From the NCBI GenBank assembly GCA_027886185.1, contig WOAB01000226.1, forward strand, positions 434,001-498,000: a stretch of DNA of 64,000 nucleotides. The letters run 5' to 3'. Shown here piece by piece: positions 12,501 to 19,848 of the stretch. This DNA is from Rheum nobile. Lineage: Eukaryota > Streptophyta > Magnoliopsida > Caryophyllales > Polygonaceae. Each line of letters begins with the position of its first letter. Positions within the stretch are counted from its first letter, which is position 1. The position numbers and the translations under genes were made by a program. A model generated the notes under the pieces. It saw nothing but the letters and a program-made list of their open reading frames with translations, was not told where the DNA came from and did no database searches.

Positions 12501-12656
12501 AACTGTGCTATATATACAATCAAGTATATTGAAGCAATTGTTTTCGGAACAAGTATGACAGATCTAGATGATGCACATATGAGAGCACATAGGGAGAAGA
12601 TTGCTATTGATTTGTTCAAGCGTACTTGGACATGGGAACCTTTACCTGATGTATAG
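584..12656 (+). CDS. DUF1985-Ulp1 cysteine protease-like protein (VANC-like), transposon-borne, 8 exons, one nonsense codon
   Basis: Exons by eye: 584-1270, 1690-1848, 1952-2335, 9777-10686, 10769-11141, 11231-11324, 11945-12420, 12497-12656. All junctions are GT..AG and keep phase, giving 1081 codons. Exons 1-2 encode a DUF1985-type domain. The middle is charged and acidic, with a KQEEGDAG peptide repeat. Exons 7-8 encode a C48/Ulp1-type protease fold with an apparent triad His955 (KHWIGLEI), Asp972 (VLDCA) and Cys1031 (SGNCAIY). The ATG at 584 is the first in frame. A single in-frame TGA at 842-844 lies inside the DUF1985 domain (WFLV-stop-GNITHF); everything else is open, so decay is slight or recent. 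Intron 3 holds a 7-kb Ty3/gypsy element. Known: DUF1985/Ulp1-like proteins occur in plant MULEs, and the Arabidopsis VANC anti-silencing proteins are of this type. A role here in desilencing or deSUMOylation is inference. Confidence 0.8.
1271..1689 (+). repeat. AATGACACTTTT motif array filling intron 1 of the DUF1985-Ulp1 gene
   Basis: Intron 1 consists largely of AATGACACT(T/A)T repeats at irregular 12-40 bp spacing, nearly all in plus orientation, interspersed with short T-rich fillers such as CCATGCTT and ATTCCAGTTTAT. The flanking exons contain almost no copies, so the array follows the intron closely. Confidence 0.85.
2336..2751 (+). repeat. AATGACAC motif array in intron 3, interrupted by the Ty3/gypsy insertion
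   Basis: From the exon 3 donor (AAG|GTAATGACAC) to the left LTR, the motif repeats in plus orientation about every 25-40 bp. After the 3' LTR the array resumes briefly (9716-9776) before the exon 4 acceptor. The Ty3/gypsy element therefore landed inside a pre-existing motif array. Confidence 0.85.
2747..2751. repeat. Left target-site duplication of Ty3/gypsy element 1 (CACGT)
   Basis: CACGT directly precedes the 5' LTR; CACAT at 9716-9720 directly follows the 3' LTR. A 5-bp duplication is normal for Ty3/gypsy. The one mismatch is a G-to-A transition. Confidence 0.75.
2752..3893 (+). repeat. 5' LTR of Ty3/gypsy element 1
   Basis: Begins TGTAATACCCCTC and ends GGGGTGTTACA, 1142 bp. The same sequence recurs at 8546-9715. 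It contains the octamer GAGGAGAT in short tandem near 2995-3020. Confidence 0.95.
3898..3909 (+). other. Primer-binding site, initiator Met-tRNA type
   Basis: TGGTATCAGAGC lies 4 bases after the 5' LTR. It is the standard plant retrotransposon primer-binding site complementary to the 3' end of initiator methionine tRNA. Confidence 0.95.
4120..5154 (+). CDS. Acidic, coiled-coil-like ORF in the gag position of element 1; no recognisable Gag domain
   Basis: One reading frame of 345 codons from ATG 4120 to TGA 5152, interrupted by a single TAG at 4696-4698. The first half is very rich in Glu, Asp and Pro (EEDLEEDPEEDPEEEEDPEE type). The second half has a heptad-like segment (EEWSNALNDMEERTFE) followed by a basic, Pro/Arg-rich tail (KPRSKKTRMRS). 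I see no capsid homology and no CCHC zinc knuckle, although the related element at the right of the window has a normal Gag with two knuckles. The ORF stops where the protease remnant begins. It could be an unusual Gag N-terminus with the capsid region deleted, or a captured sequence; I cannot decide which. Confidence 0.6.
5151..8509 (+). pseudogene. Degenerate Pol of element 1: protease, reverse transcriptase, RNase H, integrase, chromodomain
   Basis: Domains in order: retropepsin-like (5151-5670), with the catalytic DSG replaced by DFS; reverse transcriptase (about 5680-6450) with FIDDILIYS; RNase H (about 6590-6950) with YSDAS, DMELAA and LTDHKSL; integrase with its His/Cys zinc segment (7200-7390) and DDE segments (AMDFVTG, SDRDGRF, QSERTIQ); C-terminal chromodomain-like tail (about 8350-8507). 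Breaks seen: frameshifts near 5668, 6125-6145, 7165-7210, 7625 and 8130, and a TGA at 7860-7862 where the second element of this window has Trp. Pol is otherwise very close to the minus-strand Pol at 59,140-62,567, so the two elements belong to one lineage. Confidence 0.92.
8533..8545 (+). other. Polypurine tract of element 1
   Basis: AAGGGGGGGGTGA immediately precedes the 3' LTR, as expected for the plus-strand priming site. Confidence 0.85.
8546..9715 (+). repeat. 3' LTR of Ty3/gypsy element 1
   Basis: Begins TGTAATACCCCTC and ends GGGGGTGTTACA, 1170 bp. It carries a local duplication of a GAGGAGATAT-containing segment, absent from the 5' LTR, which accounts for the extra length. Confidence 0.95.
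9716..9720. repeat. Right target-site duplication of element 1 (CACAT)
   Basis: CACAT follows the 3' LTR and pairs with CACGT before the 5' LTR, with one transition difference. Confidence 0.75.
10850..10990 (+). repeat. Coding minisatellite in exon 5 of the DUF1985-Ulp1 gene
   Basis: Repeats of about 24-27 bp of the form GGGAAGCAAGAAGAGGGAG encode the peptide series GDAGKQEE. Both unit lengths are multiples of three, so the frame is preserved. The result is a strongly charged linker ahead of the protease domain. Confidence 0.85.
11325..11944 (+). repeat. Dense AATGACACTTTT array filling intron 6
   Basis: Intron 6 is almost entirely motif copies in plus orientation, about one every 20-30 bp, with T-rich spacers (TTGTTC, TTCAATGAC). 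A few copies are inverted (CAGTGTCATT near 11,427 and 11,788). The first part is duplicated downstream of the gene at 12,901-13,390. Confidence 0.9.
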
Positions 12657-13460
12657 TGATCTCTATCTTGTTTTTTAGAACTATGATGACATTTTGGCAC
12701 AAATCTGGATGTCTTTTATATGTAATGGTACTTTGTCGAGCAGACTTATGTAACCTTTTTAGTTATAATGTAAAGAATTCTGATGTATTGACATTCAATG
12801 TTTTAATGCCACTTTTATTCTAATGACACTATTCAGTACTAGTATTCTAATGACACTATTCCCATATTGTTTACTGATGACACTATTCAGTACTGGTATT
12901 CTTACGAAAAATGGAAGTTGGCTAGGAGATGAGGTAAGTTGTGATTGCAATGACACTTTCTTGTATTGACACTTTATTTTTAATGACACTTTTCTTGCCT
13001 TGTGATGTTGTAATGACACTTTTGTTATTCCATGACAGTGTCATTGCAATATCAGTGTTGTACTTCAATGTTTTCTAATGACACTTTTTTGTTCAACAAA
13101 CAGTGTCACTTTAGTTTCAATAACACTTTTTTGTTCTACAATGACACTTTTATTTCAATGACACTATTTGTCTGTAGTTACACTTTATTTTTAATGACAC
13201 TTTTTCCTTCAGTGACTTTTGTTTCAATGACACTTTTTGTTCTTCAATGACACTTTAATTTCAATGACACTATTTGTCTGCAGTGATAGTTTAATAATAC
13301 AAATGACACTTTTTTCCTTCGGTGACTCTTTTGTTTCAATGACACTTTTTGTTCTTCAATGACACTATTTAGTTTCAATGACACTTTTCGTCTACTTTCA
13401 ACACCAGAGTGATTCTAATGACACTTTTCACAGAATTCCAATAATTTGACATTGTCTATA
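12657..13460 (+). repeat. 3' flank of the Ulp1 gene: motif array containing a duplicated copy of the exon 6 end and intron 6
   Basis: After the stop codon the sequence is AT-rich, then from about 12,780 filled with AATGACAC motifs. From 12,901 (TACGAAAAATGGAAGTTGGC) to about 13,390 it repeats 11,292 to about 11,780 with scattered changes, including the splice donor context GATGAG|GTAAGTTG. The copy has no open continuation and looks like a segmental duplication. Confidence 0.85.
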
Positions 13461-14321
13461 TGTAGAATCGAGTGTGTTATATCAAGGAACGGTAAGTTCG
13501 TTCCTTGGGCAGCGAAAAATAACAACAGAATTATGAAGTAACGAGCTCAGTTCCTTAGAGAGGAAAACCTAATCAACCAACTAGTTGACTAAGAAAAACC
13601 TCTACCTCTAGGTTTCCCTAGTAGGATTTTGAATGTCTACTTATGTTATTAATCCTGGAATTACAAACAAGCAAGTCTTATCTCAATCTAGTTTACTCCT
13701 AGATATCTAGACTTCTCAATGTAACGTTCCTAACAACACACTAGACAACCAAAACCCTAACAAGTACTCAACTTACCAAAGTTTTGTCCTTGTAAGTGTT
13801 CTTCTTGCTTCCGAATGCTCTGCTCTGGAAAATGCTCTGTATGTTTCGTGGTTGTAGAAATTCGCAACTCTCTAATATATAGTCTAGGAAATTCTCATAT
13901 TTTACCCTAGTTTTACTTAAGGAAAATAAGATAATAAAATCCTATACAATCTTTTCTAACAATATTCTACCCAAAATCTCTTCATCGAGATCTTCCTTGA
14001 GGCCCAAGTTGCAACTTCCAAATCTGTTTTCCATAATAGATATTCGGCGGGTCTCTAGGGTTTCAGCGCGCGCGTCCTCCGTTCCTTGCGCTGTTGTTCC
14101 CTTTCTCTGTTCTGTTCAACATCACGCATTTCTTCTCTTCTTTCGTTCCAGCGTGTTGTTTTTGGCTTCTCTGTTCCTTTGCTTTTCAGTTTTGACTCTT
14201 CTCAGGTTTTCATCGTTTCTTTGACTTCACCGTTTCCTGAAACTCATAGTCACACTAAAAACCATCAAAAGCATTTGAGTTTATCATCATCAAAATCAAA
14301 GGGAACATCATCGTTCCAACA
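13461..14321 (-). mobile_element. Solo LTR (copia-like), 861 bp, with 5-bp target duplication CTATA
   Basis: The segment starts TGTAGAATCGAG and ends CGTTCCAACA on the plus strand (TG..CA). It is flanked on both sides by CTATA (13456-13460 and 14322-14326). Read on the minus strand it starts TGTTGGAACGATG, a typical copia-type LTR start. There is no internal coding sequence, and the motif array resumes directly after it. It is most simply the product of recombination between the two LTRs of a former full element, though an element that was always LTR-only (TRIM-like) is possible. Orientation is inferred from the TGTTGGAA start. Confidence 0.8.
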
Positions 14322-15689
14322 CTATAGAAATCAGAAATTCTAATGACACTTTTTTAATGTTATATAACTCTTCAACAAAAAGTGTAATGACAATCTAGTA
14401 TAAGTATTCAACATAAAATCTGTATTAATGACACTTTAGTATAATTTGAGATTGTCAACACCACCATAAAATCTGTTTTAATGACACTTTAGTATAAGTC
14501 TTCAACAAATTGTGAATTCTCCTTACTCCACTTGCATCATTTAGCCATTGTTGCTTGCTGCCGTGTTCTTGCATGTTTTTTTGTTGTGTCCAGCTACCCC
14601 ACATGTTCCACACTTCACTGTCTTCTTTCTTGTCTTCTTAATGACACTTTTCTTAAATTCTCCTTCAGAGGGAAGCCTATGCTTTCTTTACCTGCCAACC
14701 TTCTTTTTATATTCTGGTGGGAGACATACTATCTTGCTAACATCTTCAGGTATAGTCCATGATGATTTCATAGGCACCGGGTATACAGTTTCTTGGTATG
14801 CCATGCTTCACTTCTCAAAGCAATAATAGGGACTTAGAAATTCAGTAATTGTACCGTTAACCTTTCGAATGGCAGCCATGGCATGTGTACATGGGATTTT
14901 GTCCAAATCAAAAACCCTGCAGCTGCATGTTCTGTTTGACATATTTACTACACCGGTGAAGTTCCCACCAGATACCTCAAACTCAACCTGGTTTAGTTTC
15001 TTTACTTCATATCTTCTCGACTCCTTGTACCTTGCCTCTACCACATTCTTCACATGTGGTGGCAATTCTTTGTTGTTCTGTAATGCAAGTTCCCGGCGCT
15101 TATTAAACCAACTTGAAAGCAAAGCCCTAATGTAATCCAGAAGAGCAACTACTTGGTACGATCTAGCTTCTCTCAAAACTGAGTTTATGCTTTCTGAGTT
15201 GTTTGTTGTCATTATGTTGTATCTGTCACCTGGACAGTGAGCTCGAGCCCACTTTTGCAATTTTGCAATAATAAGGTAGTTCGCCATTTCTGGATTGATG
15301 GCACATATTTGGTTAAACCATTCATCAAACTCTGTGATTGTATAGGCATCAGCTGCATTTGAGAACAATCTAATGACACCTTTGTCCTTGTATCTTGTCT
15401 TCAGATTCTGTTTTAGGTGTCGTGTGCAAACCAAATGTGTTGCTGAACTGTACAATGTCTCTACAGCTTTTCCAATGCTTATGTGTCGATCTGAGATCAT
15501 CATCAATTCAGGTGAAGATGGGATGACATTATGCATTTGTTGGAAAAACCAAGACCATGATTTATCATTCTCTGAATCAACCACGGCATATGCAAGAGGA
15601 TAGATTTGATTGTTTGCATCCTGTGCAGTCGCGATCATTAGATTGCCCTCAAACTTCCCATGAAGAAATGTACCATCCACCATGATAAC

Positions 15690-16309
15690 CTACCAGAAAA
15701 TGTCAATGACACTTTAGATTTTTATTAATGACACTTAATTGTCAAGGCAGAAGAGAAACATTTGTGACAGTTTAGACACTAATGACACTTTTTATATATA
15801 CTGTGTTCTATTGAGATTCAAATTTTTGGTAATGACACTATTGTAATAGTGTACACAGTAATGACAGTATACACAATGACACTATTGAAAAAGTGTCAAC
15901 ACCACATCCACTAAGAGTGTCATTATAAATCATTCCAGTGAAACATTAATGACAGTTTCAAACTAATGACACTTTCTAGATATACTTTGTTCTACTGACA
16001 TTCAATATTTTTTTGGTAATGACACTTTACAGAGTAATGATGCATTGTTTAACATGATAATGACAGTTCTAGAAGCTTCACAGTTTTACATGCTAATGAC
16101 ACTTTTGGAAATATTATATTTTTAAATGTTAATGACACTTTCTCTTGTGTTTCTATGACACATTATATTTTTTAAATGCTACAATAAAATTAGAGCATAA
16201 TTGAAATAATGACACTGCTTCAATATTCCCAACTCTTACATGCTAATGACACTTTTTCTGTGTGTTTAATGACACTGTGTTGTTAATGACAGTAATGTTA
16301 GAAGCATAC
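15690..16309 (+). repeat. AATGACAC motif array filling intron 2 of the transposase gene
   Basis: The intron of this minus-strand gene is filled with plus-strand AATGACACTTTT copies, so the motif is antisense to this gene but sense to the Ulp1-like gene. A few inverted copies occur (AAGAGTGTCATTATA near 15,910). Confidence 0.88.
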
Positions 16310-17094
16310 ATTTCTCATTGCAGCAAAACCTCTGATCGATGCTCCTATTGAAATGAATACGTACTTGAAACGGTTTTGATTATCTACCTCAAAGCATGTA
16401 TATGTTCCAGTGTTTACTTTTTTCAACATATGGCAATATGAAGGTATCATTGCATAGTTTTCTTCCGGGGTACCTCTTATCAAGTTTTCAGCCCATTCCT
16501 GCGCTTTCCAAGCTTTTCAGTAGCTCACATCTTGATACCACTCATTCCTCATATCATTCTAAATCATGTTAGCATTTCGTCCCTTCTTAACACCTATGAA
16601 CCTATACTTTACAAGAACAAACACGTTAATTTCATACGCAATCAAAAATCAATAAGATATGTAATTATATATTGTCATTACAAAATATTTTACCTTGTTT
16701 TTATCTGCTGAGCAACAGTTTTATATGTAGGTTTAGAGTGCCTTTCACATCTTGCATTAAACGAGCAAGTATGTTCGTCAATCATTTTCCTGATCTCAAA
16801 GTATTCAGAACCCTTCAATTTTGCAGCCCTTACTCTCCATTTGCAGTTGACATCCACACATAACAGCTTGTATAATTCTGAATTTGACTTGAAAACTTTG
16901 TATCCAAAATTCTCACACATCGCCATATTTTTTATGGCAGTTTTCAAGTCATCTTTAGTCTTAAACAATTGCCCTACATGCAGAAAATCATGCCACATAG
17001 GAACAGCATAATCATTGACCTTTGAAGGTTTCCCTATCTTCAATGACAGTTTGTCATTATTCTGCATACTAAAATCCAGAGGCAAGTCCTCTTC

Positions 17095-17230
17095 AGCAAC
17101 CACCAAAGGCACTATGTCATCACACTGAACCCTACAATCTAACTGCAAATGCTCCTCAACAACCACCAAAGGCACTATGTCATCACATTGAACCCTACAA
17201 TCTAACTGCAAATGCTCCTCAGCAACCACC
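17095..17230 (-). repeat. 63-bp in-frame tandem duplication in transposase exon 1
   Basis: AACCACCAAAGGCACTATG starts at 17098 and again at 17161, period 63 bp. It duplicates a 21-residue block (HLQLDCRVQCDDIVPLV core). The copies differ at very few bases, implying a recent duplication in a linker between the PB1-like and MuDR domains. Confidence 0.9.
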
Positions 17231-17604
17231 ATTCTATTCTCTTTTTGGAGTGCCAATACATGTTCTTCAACTGTCAACATATTAGTTGTAGATACATACA
17301 ATGGAAGTGTCCATGATACTTGAGGACACTCATTGATTTCAACAAACGATTTGTAATCTTCGTCTGTATCAACTATATATGGCTCCGTTAGCTTCTGAAA
17401 AGGGTTCAAATGACCTAAGACTATGTCAGAACATGATGAATTGAGCTTGAACCTATCTATAATCATCTTCTTAAGCTCTCCTAACATCAAAGTGTCATTA
17501 ACCATAAATGCTTTTGATGTGGTTTTGCCAGCATAAACACAACATCCCTCTTTTACTTCCCATTCTCCTCCAGAGAACACTGTTAGGATTCTCATCTGCA
17601 TCTA

Positions 17605-18165
17605 TAACATGAAACACAACAATCTGACTTAATGACAGACAAATTTTAATGACAAAATTTCATTGTGATATTCATAATGCAGGAATTCAGAAAACTCTAA
17701 TGACACTCTTGTTTAATCCTTTTAAACAATCACTATTTTCATATTGCAATTTTTTAAACAATGCCACTATTTCTGGATTATGCACACACTCATTCTAATG
17801 ACACTTTTTCAACAGTGTCATTACAAATCATAAAATTCAGACAATTCTAATGACACTTTTGTTTTATCCTCTTAAATAATCCTTATTTCATATTGCAATT
17901 TGTACAACAATGACACTTTTTTCTAGATTATGCACACAATCATTTTAATGACACTTTTTTGAACACTGAACACCACATTCAGAAAAAAGTGTCATTATTA
18001 ATCCAGAAATTCACAATGACACTATTTCAATGACAATTTTATTAGAACAACCAAATTCAGATTTGGAATGACACTATTTCAATGACAGTTATGATTCCAA
18101 AGACAGTTTTACATTACTTATTCGCAATGACACTATTTCAATCATAATCGAGTAATAGTGTCATT
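17605..18165 (+). repeat. AATGACAC motif array upstream of the transposase gene
   Basis: About 550 bp of alternating AATGACACTTTT and AATGACA(C/G)T(A/T)T copies, again mostly plus-oriented, with some AAGTGTCATT inversions. The array ends abruptly near 18,165. The following 18,170-18,594 lacks the motif and is rich in CGATCGATCGAT, probably the transposase 5' leader and element terminus. Confidence 0.85.
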
Positions 18166-18594
18166 AGAACAATCAAATTCAGATTTGGAAGAGAAATTAC
18201 TTGTTTCTAGTGCGATCGAACTTCAATCTCCTTGGATCTCTTCGATCAAACAATCGAAAGTTGCCTTCCCTGCGATCGAAGCGGAGCCAAATCCTCCTGT
18301 AGTCGTTGGCGTGCGATGGCGTGCGGCGGCGTGCAATCGATCGGTCGGAGCTCCTGTGTGCGATCGATCGGCGGTGGCATGGGGAAGAAGGTTTGAGGCA
18401 GACGAAATTGATCGATCGATCAATCGATTCTGTTATGGAAGGAGAGGTATTCTGTTATGGAAGGAGAGATCGATCGATCGAGAGCCTCTAGCGTTTTATT
18501 ATTTTATTAAAATAATGAAAAAGTTGGGATGAGGGGTCCATTTTTATTAAGGGTCCATTAATTTAAAAAAAGGTTTGTCAAATAGTCATTTACC

Positions 18595-19848
18595 CAACTC
18601 ACCGTACATTAATTTGGAGTTTTTAAAGTAAAAATTGATGGGTCCAAATACAAAATGACAAAACGTCGAAAATCAATACAGTCAATAAAATGACATAGTA
18701 AAATATCATATTGTTTATAATATAAGATACTACCGTGACGGCTTGTGTTTGACGTAGCTCTTTCCAGAAAATTACACATTAGTATTTTGTCTACACGTTA
18801 ACCAAGTCCAAAAAAAAAAGAAATACTCTTAACAGTTTTTATACGACACTAATTTATTTGTCTGTAAGTTTTTTACTTACGCGAGTATATAACCCTTTCA
18901 TCTATCTGTTAAAATAATTAAACTCAAGTTTGAAGTGATAGTTTTTCTTTTATATATATAGGAGACAATTGTCTATTAGAATGAAAATGGGAGATTCCAA
19001 CTCCACAAGACCACAACGCACAGGGAAAAGAGATTTATTAGGATCCCCAACACTCAATTCCTTCATAACTCACTAACCACATACATTATGTTCTTGAAAA
19101 AAAGAAAAGAAAAGGAGACTTCCAATTTTATTTATTTTTTGAATTTTTGAAAGAGGGGTTGCATATGAGGGTTGGAACTGCTCTACTGAATCATATATAG
19201 AACAATGTGCCCTATATAAAGCAACAACAACTAGTACCCATAACAATAATCAAAAGGCCGGTAGGGTGCGTTTGAATCACCAAGAATAATGTTTTAAGAA
19301 TTTATATTTATAATATAATACAACTTATTGTACTATCTTTGGCAATTTTATTTTTTTATTTTTTGACGAGATAACAATTCAAAGTTACAAACTTTGAGAG
19401 CCGAAAACAACTACTGCCCGAAAGACCGACAAACAACAAACAAACACTATCTTTGGCAATCTAAACACACCCTTCTTATAATATGTTTGTCCGAGTAGTT
19501 TCTTCCTTTTTTTCCTGACATGTAAGAAAGAACTGCAATTATTTTCCATTGTAGACTGTAGCTGAAAGTAGGATTAATAACAAGCTGTGTATATAATTCA
19601 AATCAATGGCTGAAATAAAAAAAAAAAACAGAAATAGGAGTGACAAAAAAATAAGGCTCACAAATGGCTACACAATTGCATCACAAAAAGAGAACAAAAA
19701 TAACAGTTCCTTGCCTAAGTAACAACTATAAGTGCCCACTTTAATCATTCAAAGGAGCTCTCAAAAACAGCAGCATTTCATTTGCAGATTCTTCAGTGAC
19801 AAGAATGATTTCTAGTAGTGGCAACGGCGATTAAGAAGACAATACCTG
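18595..19848. other. Intergenic region between the MULE end and the OBERON-like gene
   Basis: AT-rich with no convincing ORF. It contains one small retroposon insertion (19347-19445). The part next to 19,848 is presumably the 3' untranslated region and terminator of the minus-strand OBERON-like gene. I see no RNA gene. Confidence 0.5.
19332..19460 (-). mobile_element. Short retroposon (SINE or 5'-truncated LINE) with 15-bp target duplication
   Basis: ACTATCTTTGGCAAT occurs perfectly at 19332-19346 and 19446-19460. The 99 bp between begin, on plus, with a T/A-rich tail (TTTATTTTTTTATTTTTTG). On the minus strand the insert therefore ends in an A-rich tail preceded by ATTGTTATCTCGTC. The long target duplication plus A-rich tail is diagnostic of target-primed retroposition. 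The family is not identified. Confidence 0.8.

Larger units (their letters stand above)
14541..17601 (-). pseudogene. MuDR/mudrA-type MULE transposase, 3 exons, four nonsense codons
   Basis: Exons by eye: 17601-16694, 16601-16310, 15689-14541, in phase, 783 codons. Order: PB1-like N-terminus (MRILTVFSGGEW); MuDR DNA-binding region (FKTKDDLKTAIKNMA, with a Cys/His pattern ending DEHTC); MULE DDE catalytic region (MVDGTFLHGKF, MISDRHISIGKA, INPEMANYL); SWIM zinc finger (CSCRVFDLDKIPCTH); C-terminal CCHC knuckle (CGTCGVAGHNKKTC). In-frame stops at 16559-16561 (TAG), 16517-16519 (TGA), 14808-14810 (TGA after YYCFEK) and 14688-14690 (TAA) disable it. Translation of an isolated frame would seem to end at 14808, but homology clearly continues past that stop into the CCHC knuckle. 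It converges with the Ulp1-like gene. Confidence 0.9.
1..18594. mobile_element. VANDAL-like Mutator (MULE) DNA transposon with DUF1985-Ulp1 gene and mudrA transposase; left end outside window
   Basis: Seen: a plus-strand gene ending in a Ulp1 protease domain, a minus-strand MuDR transposase gene converging on it, and dozens of copies of AATGACACTTTT-type motifs that fill the introns and flanks of both genes and stop near 18,165. The proposed right end is 18,594. Read on the minus strand it begins GGGTAAATGACTATTTG, a typical MULE-like G-rich start. The bases just outside (18595-18603, AACTCACCG) could be the target duplication, but the matching left end is not in the window. Known: plant MULEs such as VANDAL and Kaonashi carry mudrA transposases together with DUF1985/Ulp1-like genes. 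Inferred: one element about 18.6 kb or longer, enlarged by a 7-kb Ty3/gypsy insertion and a solo LTR. Without those two it would be roughly 10.8 kb in this window. Confidence 0.75.

Noticed and set aside
14808..14810. Accepting this TGA as the natural end of the MULE transposase.
   Set aside because: The same frame continues with transposase-like sequence and a CCHC zinc knuckle to 14541, so the TGA is an internal nonsense codon.
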